Notes: generated by a model not told the origin, from the sequence alone. A stretch of DNA of 46,618 nucleotides from Actinomadura roseirufa (GCF_900659635.1 NZ_CAACVB010000039.1:1-46618); one strand, 5' to 3'. Positions 1-8,213 are shown, counted from the stretch's first letter. A program made the numbers and translations.

Positions 1-551
1 ATCCGCGGCTGCCGCGCCGCCCACGTCTCCACCACCCGGCTGTACCCGCCCGGCAGCAGCATCGTCAGCTCGGCCTCGTCACAACGGGCGGTGACCAGCT
101 CGTCCAGCCCGGCCGTGAGGGACGGGTCGTCCAGGGCGATCAGCTCGTCCAGCGCCAGCGACCAGTGCGCGCCCTCCTCGGCGTACCGCCGCAGCGGCCC
201 CGCCGCCTCGCGCCGGCTCAGCCGCACGAGGCCGGCGAGGACCGCGAGGGCGAGCTGCACACGGCCCTCGTCGGCGTCCTCCCGGTCGCCGCCGCCGGCG
301 CCGGAGCCGGCCGGGGCGAACAGGTGCTCGGCGACCGGCCCGACCGGCATCTCGAGATCGACCATCAACCTGGCGTAGTACAGCCCCCGGTCCTCGCACT
401 GGCGATCCCAGCGCGGATCCCGGCGGACGCAGTCATAGACGTACTCGCCCGCGCCCGGCTCGTCGGCCGCGCGCCGCGCCGCCCTGCCCAACCCCCGCTG
501 CAGCTGTCCGTGCAGCGTGCCCGCTGATTCCAACACGACCTCGTTGCTCAC
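1..551 (-). CDS. Partial hypothetical protein (C-terminus outside window)
   Basis: The minus-strand frame is open from a GTG at 549-551 to the window edge, so the 3' end is missing. The visible N-terminal ~183 residues begin MSNEVVLESAG and include YVYDCVRRDPRWDRQ and GLYYARLMVDLEMP. They are rich in Glu, Asp, Arg and Leu and look helical and soluble, with no signal peptide or membrane segment. Codon third positions are almost all G/C, as in the neighbouring genes, which supports real coding. A purine-rich GGGG sits just before the GTG. I do not recognise the family. It lies downstream of the ABC exporter pair on the same strand, about 70 bp away, and could be co-transcribed with it. Confidence 0.6.
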   Translation of the reverse strand, partial: MSNEVVLESAGTLHGQLQRGLGRAARRAADEPGAGEYVYDCVRRDPRWDRQCEDRGLYYARLMVDLEMPVGPVAEHLFAPAGSGAGGGDREDADEGRVQLALAVLAGLVRLSRREAAGPLRRYAEEGAHWSLALDELIALDDPSLTAGLDELVTARCDEAELTMLLPGGYSRVVETWAARQPR

Positions 552-622
552 CCCAGCAGAATGCGCACTGGACCAGATATCGGGCAAGTGCTTTACCGCA
601 GGTAGTCATGTCCTTCATGAGG

Positions 623-2404
623 TCAGAGGGCTCGCTGGGCCGCCCAGGAGGCGTGCAGGCCGGCGTACACCCCCGGCCGCGCGACCAGCTCGGCGTGCGG
701 GCCGCGCTGGACGATCCGGCCCGCCTCGAAGACGATCACCTCGTCCGCCGCCTCGGCGGTGGAGAGCCGGTGCGCGATGGAGATCGCCGTCCGGCCGCGG
801 GTCACGCCGTCGAGGGCGCGCTGGATCCGCACCTCGGTCGCCGGGTCGACGGCCGAGGTCGCCTCGTCCAGCACGAGCAGGTCGGGGTCGGCGATGTAGG
901 CGCGGGCCAGCGCGACGAGCTGGCGCTCCCCGGCCGACAGCGACTCCCCGCGCTGCCCGACGGGCGTGTCCAGGCCCCGGGGGAGCCCGTCGAGCCAGTC
1001 GGCGAGGCCCAGCTCCGCCAGCGCGGCGGCGAGGTCCTCGTCGGAGGCGCCGGGACGCCCGTACCTGATGTTGTCCGCGAGGGAGGCGTCGAAGAGGAAG
1101 CCGTCCTGCGGCACCATCACGATCCGCTCGCGCAGTGACGAGAACCGCACCCGGCCGAGCGGGACGCCGTCCACGAGGACCCGTCCCGCGGTCGGGTCCA
1201 TGAGCCGCGTGAGGATCTTGGCGAAGGTGGTCTTGCCCGAGCCGGTCTGGCCCACGATCGCGATCCGGCCGCGGGGCGCGATCTCGGCGTTCACCTCGTG
1301 CAGGACGGGCGGGCCGCCGGGGTAGGCGAACCCGACCGACTCGAAGCGCACCTCGATCGGGCCGCGCGGCAGCGTCACGCCGTCCTCGCCCGGGTCCGCG
1401 ACGTCCGGGACGGTGTCGAGCACGCCCAGGACCCGCCGCCACCCGGCGATCGCGTTCTGCGCCTCGTTGAGGACCTCGGTGGCCGTCTGCATCGGGCTGA
1501 CGAACAGCGTGACCAGGAACAGGAAGGCGATCAGCCGGCCCGCCGACAGGTGCCCGCCGACGCCCAGCAGCACCCCGGCCACCACGACCGCGGCCGTGGC
1601 GAACGCCGCGACCAGCTCGCTGGTGGGGAACGTCATCGCCACCAGCGCCTGCGACCGGATCTGGGTGGCGCGGTGCGCCTCGACCGTCGCGTCCACCCGG
1701 CCTCCGGTGCGCTCCTCGGCCGCGTACGCGCGGATCACCGGCGCGCCCACCACCGACTCGCTGACCGCGGCCAGCAGGTCGCCCATGCGCTCGCGGACGC
1801 GCGTGTAGGCCGCCGACACGATCCGCTGGAAGCGGCGCAGCGCGAACGCCAGCGGCAGGAACGCGGCCCACACCAGCAGGGCCAGCTGCCACGAGTACAC
1901 CAGCATCAGCACGCTGGCCACGACCAGCTGCCCGATCGACACGATGAACATCAGCCCGCCGGCCTGCATGAACTGGCTGATCTGGTCGACGTCCCCGGTC
2001 ACCCGCGACACCAGCGAGCCCCGCCGCTCCCCGCTCTGGGTGAGCATCGACAGGTCGTGGACGTGCCGGAACGCCCGCACCCGCAGGCCCGCCAGGCCGG
2101 CCTCGGACGTCCTGTAGAGGCGCACGTTCATCGCGTAGGCGCACACCGCCGTCAGCAGCACCGCGAGGGCGCACAGCAGCACCGCCGCCCTGATGAACCC
2201 GATGTCGGGACCGCCCGGCCGCCCCAGCCCCCGGTCGATCGTCTGCTGGACGGCGATGGGCACCACCACGCGCCCCGCCGTCGACGCCAGGGCCAGCGCC
2301 AGCGTCCCCGCCAGCCCCGTCCGGAACTCCGGGGTCAGCCGCAGCCCCCGCCGCAGCGTGCTCAGCGCGCCCTCGTCGGCCGCTCTCTCGCTCAGCGCCG
2401 TCAC
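623..2404 (-). CDS. ABC exporter half-transporter, canonical ATPase subunit
   Basis: This 593-residue protein has an N-terminal six-helix ABC exporter membrane domain (about residues 30-330) followed by a nucleotide-binding domain. Visible motifs are Walker A VGQTGSGKTT (about 388), signature LSAGE (about 486), Walker B LLVLDEATSAVD with the catalytic Glu (about 511) and the switch His in SIAHRLST (about 543). All ATPase residues are intact. The GTG start overlaps the stop of the upstream ABC gene by four bases (GTGA), so the two are translationally coupled. With its partner it probably forms a heterodimeric exporter for a small hydrophobic molecule or lipid; the substrate cannot be read from sequence. 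Similar pairs such as Rv1272c/Rv1273c are widespread in actinobacteria. Confidence 0.93.
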   Translation of the reverse strand: MTALSERAADEGALSTLRRGLRLTPEFRTGLAGTLALALASTAGRVVVPIAVQQTIDRGLGRPGGPDIGFIRAAVLLCALAVLLTAVCAYAMNVRLYRTSEAGLAGLRVRAFRHVHDLSMLTQSGERRGSLVSRVTGDVDQISQFMQAGGLMFIVSIGQLVVASVLMLVYSWQLALLVWAAFLPLAFALRRFQRIVSAAYTRVRERMGDLLAAVSESVVGAPVIRAYAAEERTGGRVDATVEAHRATQIRSQALVAMTFPTSELVAAFATAAVVVAGVLLGVGGHLSAGRLIAFLFLVTLFVSPMQTATEVLNEAQNAIAGWRRVLGVLDTVPDVADPGEDGVTLPRGPIEVRFESVGFAYPGGPPVLHEVNAEIAPRGRIAIVGQTGSGKTTFAKILTRLMDPTAGRVLVDGVPLGRVRFSSLRERIVMVPQDGFLFDASLADNIRYGRPGASDEDLAAALAELGLADWLDGLPRGLDTPVGQRGESLSAGERQLVALARAYIADPDLLVLDEATSAVDPATEVRIQRALDGVTRGRTAISIAHRLSTAEAADEVIVFEAGRIVQRGPHAELVARPGVYAGLHASWAAQRAL

Positions 2405-4323
2405 GCCACGGCCTCCTCACCGCCGGCGATCCCGCCGGCGCTCTCGTCCTCGGCCGCGTCGCCGTCCCGGTCCTGGACGGTCTCCTGCTCCGCCTCGGCC
2501 CGCTCATAGGCGTTGACGAGCTCGCGGTAGCCCTCCGAGGAGCGCAGCAGCTCGGCGTGCGTGCCGCGCCCGGTCACACGGCCGCGCTCCAGGAGAACGA
2601 CCTCGTCGGCCAGCGCGATCGTCGCCTTGCGGTAGGCGACGACGACGACGGTCGCCCCGCCGCCCTCGCCCGCCGACTGGGCCTCCCGCAGGCTGTGCAG
2701 GATCCTCGCCTCCACCTGCGGGTCGACGCTGGACGTGGCGTCGTCCAGGACCAGCAGCCGCGGGCGCCGCACCAGCGCGCGCGCCAGCGCGAGCCGCTGG
2801 CGCTGCCCGCCCGACAGCGTCGCCCCGCGCTCGCCCACGCGGGTGTCGAGCCCGTCCGCGAGCCCCGCCACGAACCCGTCCGCCTGCGCGAGGCGCAGCG
2901 CCTCCCAGACGCGCTCGTCCGGCACGTCGAGCCCCATTGTCACGTTCCCGCGGACGGTGTCGTCGAACAGGAACGTCTGCTGCGGGACCAGCGCGGCGGT
3001 CGCGGCCACGCCGCCCCGCCGGACGTCCCGCAGATCCACTCCGTCCAGCAGCACCGACCCGTCCGCCGGGTCGACCAGGCGGACGAGCAGCGAGGTCAGC
3101 GTGGACTTGCCGGACCCGGTCGGGCCCACCACCGCGACCGTGCGGCCCGGCGTCGCGGTGAACGACACGTCGCGCAGCACCGTGCGGGCGCCGCCGCCCG
3201 CGTTCCCGCCCGTGCCGTCGCCCGTGCTCTCGGAGTCCTGATAGGCGAACCGGACGTCCCGGACCTCCAGCGCGGCGGCCTTGTCCTCGCCGAGCGCGGC
3301 GTCCCCGAACGGGAGCGAGCCCGAGGCGTCCAGGACGCCCCGGACCCGCTCCCAGCCGACGACGCTGCGCGGCACCTCGGCCAGGACCCAGCCCAGCGCG
3401 CGGATCGGCCAGGCCAGCAGCGTGAACAGGTAGGCGACGTGCACGAGGTCGCCCGCCGTCATCGCGCCCGCCTCCAGCCGCAGCGACCCGATCAGCAGGA
3501 CGGCGAGGACCCCCAGGTTCGGCAGCGCCTCCAGGATCGGGTCGAACAGCCCGCGGATCCGGCCGACCGCCACGTTCGCGTCGCGCAGCGCCAGGGCCCG
3601 CTCCTCGAACCGCTCGGTCTCCGCCCACTCGCGGCCGAGGGTCTTGACCACCAGGCCGCCCTCGAAGCTCTCGTGCGCGACCTCGCTGACCTCGGCGCGC
3701 AGCCGCTGCGCCCGCGTCGCGACCGGCGCCAGGCGCCGCTGGTAGGCCACGTTGAGCAGCGCGACCGCCGGGAAGATCAGGAAGCCGACGCCGGCCACCG
3801 CGAGGTCGGTCAGCATGATCGACACCGCGGAGATCAGCAGCATGAACACCACGCCGACGGCCATCGGCAGCGGCGCGATCGGCGCCCACACCGCCTCCAC
3901 GTCGGCGTTGGCGTTCGACAGCAGCTGCCCGGTCGGGTGCCGGTGGTGCCAGGCCAGCGGCAGCCGCAGGTACTGCCGGGTCACGGCGCGGCGGTATCGG
4001 GCCTGAAGCCGGTACTGCATCACGCCCGCGTAGAACCGGCGGCCCGCGACCCCGAGCGCTTTGAGAAGCGCCACGCCCGTGACGGCGGCGGCGGCGCCTG
4101 CGAGCGCGCCCGCGGTGGTGTGCCCGGAGCGGAACGCCGGGAGCACGACGTCCTGCGTCACCCACCCCAGCACCTGCGCGGTCGTCACCGTCATCGCGGC
4201 GTACACGGCGCTGGCGGCCACCGAGATCGTGAAGACCCTCGGCTCCGCCCTGACGGCGACTCTCAGTACACGGAAGCCGTCCCGCAGTACATGCGGGACG
4301 GGACGTCTGGACGCAGGTGGCAC
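2401..4323 (-). CDS. ABC exporter half-transporter, degenerate ATPase subunit
   Basis: This 640-residue membrane-plus-ATPase protein is the partner of the following gene. The GTG start at 4321-4323 was chosen because GAGGAG lies just upstream; the open frame extends further but without support. The membrane domain spans about residues 30-330. The nucleotide-binding domain has Walker A VGPTGSGKST (about 400) and signature LSGGQ (about 502). The residue after Walker B is Asp rather than Glu (LLVLDDATSS, about 525), and the switch His is Tyr (VVAYRKATIA, about 563). These changes are the hallmark of the non-catalytic site in heterodimeric ABC exporters. The C-terminal ~40 residues form an acidic Glu/Asp/Gly tail. 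First gene of a two-gene operon, divergent from the TIGR03085-type gene. Confidence 0.92.
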   Translation of the reverse strand: MPPASRRPVPHVLRDGFRVLRVAVRAEPRVFTISVAASAVYAAMTVTTAQVLGWVTQDVVLPAFRSGHTTAGALAGAAAAVTGVALLKALGVAGRRFYAGVMQYRLQARYRRAVTRQYLRLPLAWHHRHPTGQLLSNANADVEAVWAPIAPLPMAVGVVFMLLISAVSIMLTDLAVAGVGFLIFPAVALLNVAYQRRLAPVATRAQRLRAEVSEVAHESFEGGLVVKTLGREWAETERFEERALALRDANVAVGRIRGLFDPILEALPNLGVLAVLLIGSLRLEAGAMTAGDLVHVAYLFTLLAWPIRALGWVLAEVPRSVVGWERVRGVLDASGSLPFGDAALGEDKAAALEVRDVRFAYQDSESTGDGTGGNAGGGARTVLRDVSFTATPGRTVAVVGPTGSGKSTLTSLLVRLVDPADGSVLLDGVDLRDVRRGGVAATAALVPQQTFLFDDTVRGNVTMGLDVPDERVWEALRLAQADGFVAGLADGLDTRVGERGATLSGGQRQRLALARALVRRPRLLVLDDATSSVDPQVEARILHSLREAQSAGEGGGATVVVVAYRKATIALADEVVLLERGRVTGRGTHAELLRSSEGYRELVNAYERAEAEQETVQDRDGDAAEDESAGGIAGGEEAVA

Positions 4324-4452
4324 GGCGACTCCTCGATCACGGCGGAGCCCGGGGGAATTGCCCCCTGTCGTTCGGCGCTGTGGGGGTATACGGGCCCGGA
4401 TATTGCCTACCATGTCGCCCCGACGCTTATTCCCGGCCGGCGTCCGGGCCCC

Positions 4453-4464
4453 TACGATCACCCC
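4453..4464 (+). promoter_or_regulatory. -10 box TACGAT placed for a leaderless transcript
   Basis: TACGAT at 4453-4458 is followed by six bases and then the ATG of the TIGR03085-type gene. This is the spacing expected if transcription starts at the ATG itself. The 141-bp gap to the divergent ABC gene must hold promoters for both directions. Confidence 0.55.
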
Positions 4465-5163
4465 ATGAGCACGCCCGCGGGCGGCGCCGCCCGCTCCCGG
4501 CCCGCCGTCCCCGGCCCGGTGCGGCGCGAGCGGGCGCTTCTGGCCGCCGCCCTCGCCGCCGCGGGCCCCGGCGCGGCGACCCGCTGCGCCGGCTGGAGCG
4601 CCCGCGACCTGGCCGCCCATCTGGTCGTCCGCGAGTCCCGGCCGGACGTCCCGCCGGGAATGCTCGTGCCCCCGCTCGCCTTCTACTCTGAGCGCGTACG
4701 GCGCCGTACGGCGCGCTCGGCCGCCTTCGACGGGCTGGTGGAACGGTTTCGGCGGGGTCCGCCGAAGTTCTCGCCGTACGCGCTTCCCGGTGTGGACAAA
4801 AACGCCAACGCCGTGGAGTTCTTTGTTCACCACGAGGACATCCTGCGCGCGCGCTCGGACTGGGAGCCGCGCGACACCTCCCGTGAACTCGAGGAACTTC
4901 TCTGGCGCAGGATAAGAATTGCCCGCTTTGTCCTAAGGAAAGTTCACGTTGAGGTAACGCTCGTCCAGCCGGACGGCAGGTCCCTGCGCGTCTCGGGCGG
5001 CGGCCGGGGCGGGCGCGGCGGACCGCGCGGTCCCGTGCGCGTGCACGGCCCCGTGGGCGAACTCGTGCTGTGGGCGACGGGGCGGAGGGACGTCGCGAGG
5101 GTCCGGCTGACGGGGCCCACGGACTCTGTCAAGACCCTGACCGAGACCGGTTGGAGTCTTTAA
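4465..5163 (+). CDS. TIGR03085 / DinB-like maleylpyruvate isomerase family protein
   Basis: This 232-residue soluble protein has an N-terminal DinB-like four-helix domain. [15 protein letters not shown] (about residues 39-53) is the usual helix-1/2 signature of the mycothiol-dependent maleylpyruvate isomerase superfamily, and the [14 protein letters not shown] region (about 114-127) supplies the usual His residues. The C-terminal half, ending in LTETGWSL, matches the actinobacterial TIGR03085 pattern, including [15 protein letters not shown] metal- or mycothiol-dependent activity is implied by the superfamily but not shown for this subfamily. In related genomes the family is often found near his genes, and hisI lies about 0.7 kb downstream here. 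The start is supported by the leaderless -10 box. Confidence 0.8.
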   Translation: MSTPAGGAARSRPAVPGPVRRERALLAAALAAAGPGAATRCAGWSARDLAAHLVVRESRPDVPPGMLVPPLAFYSERVRRRTARSAAFDGLVERFRRGPPKFSPYALPGVDKNANAVEFFVHHEDILRARSDWEPRDTSRELEELLWRRIRIARFVLRKVHVEVTLVQPDGRSLRVSGGGRGGRGGPRGPVRVHGPVGELVLWATGRRDVARVRLTGPTDSVKTLTETGWSL

Positions 5164-5218
5164 CGGGCAGGTAACGGCAGGGTTCGCCGAGAGGAGAATC
5201 GGAAGGCTTGTAGCTCCT

Positions 5219-5237
5219 CCGCTTTACGCGGAAGCGG
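5219..5237 (+). terminator. Short hairpin downstream of the TIGR03085-type gene
   Basis: CCGCTT pairs with AAGCGG across a 7-base loop, 56 bp after the stop codon. There is no T tract. It lies just before a TACGGT (5241-5246) that may be the -10 box of the cold shock gene, so it could be a weak terminator or part of an operator. Confidence 0.35.
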
Positions 5238-5288
5238 TGATACGGTGGGGCCGTCGGTTGCAGTCGTGGTTCTCGATCGTTTGTCCAG

Positions 5289-5326
5289 ACGCCCGCGGAC
5301 TGATGGCAGCGGGCGTTTTGGCTTTT
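5289..5326 (+). promoter_or_regulatory. Terminator-like hairpin in the cold shock gene leader
   Basis: ACGCCCGC (5289-5296) pairs perfectly with GCGGGCGT (5309-5316) across 12 bases and is followed by the T-rich GTTTTGGCTTTT. It sits about 90 bases upstream of the csp start codon and downstream of the likely -10 TACGGT. It therefore lies inside the leader and could act as an attenuator or a temperature-sensitive structure. Confidence 0.45.
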
Positions 5327-5416
5327 CCGGGACCGTACCGGTGGGCGAGAGCGTTCCGCAGCGACCGCGCCGGGCCCGCGAGGTGTGGGCCCGTGTTTTG
5401 CCGCAAGGAGAAAGAC

Positions 5417-5623
5417 ATGCCCCAGCAGGGCACCGTGAAGTGGTTCAACGCCGAGAAGGGCTTCGGCTTCATCGCCGTGGACGGCGGAGGGCCGGACGTC
5501 TTCGTGCACTACTCGGCTATCCAGACCTCCGGATACCGCACGCTGGACGAGAATCAGCGCGTCCAGTTCGAGGTGACGCAGGGTAACCGGGGTCCCCAGG
5601 CCGACCAGGTCGTCCCCCTGTAA
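5417..5623 (+). CDS. csp: Cold shock protein, CspA family
   Basis: This 68-residue single cold-shock domain begins [19 protein letters not shown]. The RNA-binding motifs RNP1 (KGFGFI, residues 15-20) and RNP2 (VFVHY, about 29-33) are intact. Length and sequence fit actinobacterial CspA, which binds single-stranded RNA and DNA and acts as an RNA chaperone. AAGGAG lies seven bases before the ATG, and this choice excludes an upstream in-frame extension that does not match the family. The gene is preceded by an unusually long leader (about 165 bases if TACGGT at 5241 is the -10) with a terminator-like hairpin, and is followed by a strong terminator, so it appears monocistronic. Confidence 0.95.
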   Translation: MPQQGTVKWFNAEKGFGFIAVDGGGPDVFVHYSAIQTSGYRTLDENQRVQFEVTQGNRGPQADQVVPL

Positions 5624-5642
5624 CACCCGTAGTCGTACGTCA

Positions 5643-5683
5643 GGGCCCGGCTCCTCTTCTCCCAAGGGGGGCCGGGTCCTTTC
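5643..5683 (+). terminator. Rho-independent terminator after csp
   Basis: A 12-bp stem (5643-5654 with 5668-5679; one G-T pair near each end) is followed by TTTC. It lies 20 bp after the csp stop codon. Confidence 0.8.
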
Positions 5684-5689
5684 GTTGCG

Positions 5690-5733
5690 CCCGTCCCCGT
5701 CCCCGTCCCCGTCCCCGTCCCCGTCCCCGTCCC
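5690..5733. repeat. Hexanucleotide tandem repeat (CCCCGT)n
   Basis: A partial CCCGT, six perfect CCCCGT units and a trailing CCC run head to tail between csp and hisI. In one frame this would read as Pro-Ser repeats, but that frame precedes the real hisI start. Slippage-prone repeats of this sort often vary between strains. Confidence 0.9.
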
Positions 5734-5849
5734 AGGGCTCGCGCGGCGCGTCGTCCCGCAGGCGCCGCGGTGGCTCCGCGCGGCCTCGGCATGGACTCGC
5801 CCACGGGGGTGGTGCCGCCCTTGGGCCCGCACCCTGCACAATGGAGCCC

Positions 5850-6233
5850 ATGTCCGTTCGATCGTCCAACCTGGACCCCAAGATCGCCGACCGCCTCAAG
5901 CGGAACGCCGACGGCCTCCTGCCCGCCATCGCCCAGCAGTACGACACCGGCGAGGTGCTCATGCTCGGGTGGATGGACGACGAGGCCCTGCACCGCACCC
6001 TCACCACCGGCCGCTGCACCTACTGGTCGCGCAGCCGCCAGGAGTACTGGGTGAAGGGCGAGAGCTCCGGGCACCAGCAGTGGGTGAAGTCGGTGGCCCT
6101 GGACTGCGACGCCGACGCCATCCTCGTCAAGGTCGACCAGATCGGCGGGGCCTGCCACACCGGGGACCGCACCTGCTGGGACGCCGACGTGCTCGACGCC
6201 GCCGTCGGGGAACGCCCTGACACCGGCTCATGA
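5850..6233 (+). CDS. hisI: Phosphoribosyl-AMP cyclohydrolase HisI
   Basis: This 127-residue enzyme of histidine synthesis opens the ring of phosphoribosyl-AMP. Metal ligands are visible: the Asp cluster in DCDAD (residues 85-89, with Cys86) and the Cys/His set in [10 protein letters not shown] (Cys102, His103, Cys109). WMDDEAL and YWSRSR are typical of the family. ATG 5850 is preferred over ATG 5841 because CACAAT lies seven bases before it, the leaderless spacing, and because homologs start at this point. HisE is not fused, as is usual in actinobacteria. The stop overlaps the next gene's ATG by four bases. hisF, often next to hisI, is not present upstream. Confidence 0.95.
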   Translation: MSVRSSNLDPKIADRLKRNADGLLPAIAQQYDTGEVLMLGWMDDEALHRTLTTGRCTYWSRSRQEYWVKGESSGHQQWVKSVALDCDADAILVKVDQIGGACHTGDRTCWDADVLDAAVGERPDTGS

Positions 6234-6922
6234 CCCCCGGGCGTGAACGCGGCCTGGCGGCGCTGCTGTGCGCCGCCGGGGCCGGGCTCGCGCTGCTCGC
6301 CGCCGGCCGAACCTGGGTCACCGTGCGCGCCGGGGACTCCATCACCCCCGTCGCCAAGGGCCTGAGCGGCCGCGACCTCGGCGCCGCCCCCGGCGCCCTC
6401 GGACTCGCGGGCCTCGCCGGGCTCGCCGCGCTGTTCGCCACCGCCGGCCGGGTCCGCGCCGCCGTGGGCGCCCTCATCGCCGCGTTCGGCGCCGGCGTCG
6501 TCTACGCCTCGACGACGGCGGTGCAGCGCTCGAACGTGCTGACCGCGGTCGCGGACCACAGCACCCTGCTCGGCCTCGACGCCCATCCGAGGCTCGACGT
6601 GAACCTATGGTGGATCGTCTCGGTGACCGGCGGGGTCGTCCTCGCCGTCGCGGGGCTCGTCGTGCTCGCCCGCGGTACCCGCTGGCCGGGCCTGTCCTCC
6701 CGCTACGACCGGGCCGCGCCCGGCGCGAAGGCCGCCGGCGCCGTTCCCTCGCCCCACGGCGAGGACGGGCCGCGCGAGGACGGGGCGGCCCCCCACGCCG
6801 CGGAGCGGGACGAACCCGCCCCGGACGAGCCCGCCGAGCCCGCCGCGGTCGACGCCGCCGCGATGTGGAGGTCGCTCGACAGGGGAGAGGATCCGACGGC
6901 CCGCCGGGACGGCCGCCGGTGA
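6230..6922 (+). CDS. Trp biosynthesis-associated membrane protein (TIGR02234 family)
   Basis: This 230-residue membrane protein has about four hydrophobic segments (residues ~6-24, ~45-65, ~72-92, ~125-146). It ends its membrane part with [10 protein letters not shown], a motif typical of the actinobacterial family that sits in trp clusters (Rv1610 type). The C-terminal ~70 residues are a soluble Pro/Ala/Glu-rich tail. Function is unknown; association with tryptophan genes is the only consistent clue. The ATG overlaps the hisI stop (ATGA) and its stop overlaps the next GTG start (GTGA), so hisI, this gene and the regulator appear translationally coupled. In relatives trpE usually stands between hisI and this gene, but not here. 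Confidence 0.85.
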   Translation: MTPGRERGLAALLCAAGAGLALLAAGRTWVTVRAGDSITPVAKGLSGRDLGAAPGALGLAGLAGLAALFATAGRVRAAVGALIAAFGAGVVYASTTAVQRSNVLTAVADHSTLLGLDAHPRLDVNLWWIVSVTGGVVLAVAGLVVLARGTRWPGLSSRYDRAAPGAKAAGAVPSPHGEDGPREDGAAPHAAERDEPAPDEPAEPAAVDAAAMWRSLDRGEDPTARRDGRR

Positions 6923-7584
6923 CCGCCGACGGCGGCGGGGTCGTCCTCGTCGTCGAGCACGACCCGGCCGTCGCCGAGCTCGAGCGCCGCTACCTCGCCC
7001 GGGAGGGCTTCGCCGTGGAGTTCGAGGCCGACCCCGCGCGGGCGCCCCGCACCGCCGAGCGCGTCCGTCCCGACGTGGTCGTCCTCGACCTGTCCACCTC
7101 CGCGCTGCCCGCAGACCTGTACCGCCGGGTCGCCGCCGCGGCCGCGCCCGCACCGGTCGTCGCCGTCACCGGCACCGCCGACCCGGCGGTCGCCCGCGTC
7201 CTCGGCCGGCACCGCGTGAGCCGCCCGTTCGGCCCCCGGGTGTTGGTCGGCGCGGTGGGCGAGGCCCTGCGCCGCGGCGGGCCGCCGGAGACGACCGGCC
7301 TGCTGCGCGCGGGAGCCGTCGTGCTCGACCCGGGCGACCGGTCCGCGTCCGTCGGAGACAGGCGGGTGTCCCTGACGGCCACCGAGTTCGACCTGCTGGA
7401 ATTCCTGATGGGCAATACGGGCCGGGTGTTCACCCGCGAGCAGCTCCTCGACGCCGCCTGGGGCCCCGGGGCGGGCGCCGGAAGCCGCACCGTCGACGTG
7501 CACATCGCCCAGCTGCGCGCCAAGCTCGGCGACGGCAGCCCCATCCGGACCGTCCGGGGCGTCGGCTACGTGCTGGACGCATAG
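6919..7584 (+). CDS. Orphan OmpR-family response regulator with degenerate receiver
   Basis: This 221-residue protein has an N-terminal receiver (about 7-118) and a C-terminal winged helix DNA-binding domain (about 128-221), with SLTATEFDLLEFLMGNTGRV and TVRGVGYVLDA typical of OmpR/PhoB. The phosphoacceptor Asp57 (VVVLDLS) is present. The conserved active-site Lys is Arg102 (SRPF instead of KPF), the acidic pair is E13-H14-D15, and the usual MPxxDG after the Asp is replaced by STSALPAD. No sensor kinase is nearby. It may therefore work without normal phosphotransfer, like other atypical OmpR regulators. It is coupled to the upstream membrane protein by a GTGA overlap, an unusual insertion in a trp cluster, which makes a role in trp or his control plausible but unproven. 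Confidence 0.85.
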   Translation: MTADGGGVVLVVEHDPAVAELERRYLAREGFAVEFEADPARAPRTAERVRPDVVVLDLSTSALPADLYRRVAAAAAPAPVVAVTGTADPAVARVLGRHRVSRPFGPRVLVGAVGEALRRGGPPETTGLLRAGAVVLDPGDRSASVGDRRVSLTATEFDLLEFLMGNTGRVFTREQLLDAAWGPGAGAGSRTVDVHIAQLRAKLGDGSPIRTVRGVGYVLDA

Positions 7585-7633
7585 CCCGGTGCTCGCTCGG
7601 TCGACGTGCCCGCCGGGCGCGGTGGGAACGGCT

Positions 7634-7646
7634 TAGGGTGGTGGGC
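7634..7646 (+). promoter_or_regulatory. -10 box TAGGGT for leaderless DUF2752 gene
   Basis: TAGGGT at 7634-7639 is followed by seven bases and GTG 7647, which decides between three nearby in-frame GTG codons. It indicates a promoter inside the hisI-trp cluster. Confidence 0.5.
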
Positions 7647-8084
7647 GTGACCGGAGTGCCTGTGCGGCCGCGGACGCGCGGGCGGGGGAGCGCGCGGCGT
7701 CTACTGGCGCCCGCGGCGGTGCTCGCCGCCGTCGCCGCCGGATCGGCTCTGCTCGCGTTCGTGGATCCGAACGAACCCGGCCATTACCCGGCCTGCCCCT
7801 TCCTGTTCGCCACCGGCCTCTACTGCCCGGGCTGCGGGACGATGCGAATGGTCCACGCGCTCGCGCACGGGCGCGTGGGCGAGGCGTTCGGCCTGAACCC
7901 GATGGTGCTGATGTTGCTGCCGGTGTTCGCCCACCTCTACGTGAGGTGGGTGGCGCGGTCCGTCCGCGGCCTGCCGATGCGCTCGGCCCTCTTCCGGCCG
8001 AAGGTGGTCTACGGCTTCATCGGCCTTCTGATCGTCTACTGGGTCGTCCGCAACCTGCCGTTCGCGCACGCCCTGGCCCCGTGA
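7647..8084 (+). CDS. DUF2752 membrane protein
   Basis: This 145-residue protein has about three membrane segments (residues ~20-38, ~78-96, ~118-136). It carries the DUF2752 signature CPFLFATGLYCPGCGTMR followed by VHALAHGR and LNPM. The Cys-x2-Cys and preceding Cys are invariant in the family and could bind metal or form a disulfide. Function is unknown. The family often sits next to the TIGR02234 trp-associated protein in actinobacteria, as nearly here. An intergenic hairpin follows it. Confidence 0.85.
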   Translation: MTGVPVRPRTRGRGSARRLLAPAAVLAAVAAGSALLAFVDPNEPGHYPACPFLFATGLYCPGCGTMRMVHALAHGRVGEAFGLNPMVLMLLPVFAHLYVRWVARSVRGLPMRSALFRPKVVYGFIGLLIVYWVVRNLPFAHALAP

Positions 8085-8115
8085 CGTGCGCCGACCGCCA
8101 CCGGGCGGCTCCGGC

Positions 8116-8149
8116 GGGAGGGTCCGGCGGGCGCCCGGAGGGCCCTCCC
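8116..8149 (+). terminator. Probable terminator after the DUF2752 gene
   Basis: GGGAGGG (8116-8122) pairs with CCCTCCC (8143-8149), and inside it TCCGG pairs with CCGGA, leaving a GGG bulge. It has no T tract, a common form in high-GC actinobacteria. It separates the DUF2752 gene from trpC. Confidence 0.5.
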
Positions 8150-8177
8150 TGGTGCGAGGAACGTCCGCCGGGGCGGC

Positions 8178-8213
8178 TACGATCGGTGCACGGAACGACC
8201 TGAAATAGGGGGC
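8178..8213 (+). promoter_or_regulatory. trpC promoter -10 and ribosome binding site
   Basis: TACGAT at 8178-8183 is a good -10 box, and AGGGGG (about 8207-8212) precedes the TTG start of trpC by about nine bases. This suggests that trpCBA has its own promoter after the hairpin. Confidence 0.5.

Noticed and set aside
4324..4833. N-terminal extension of the first ABC exporter subunit
   Set aside because: It would run through the divergent promoter and antisense to the TIGR03085-type gene. GAGGAG before GTG 4323 gives a better start.
5685..5849. N-terminal extension of HisI through the CCCCGT repeats
   Set aside because: It would add a Pro-Ser repeat and low-complexity sequence absent from HisI proteins. 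The leaderless -10 and homolog N-termini support ATG 5850.
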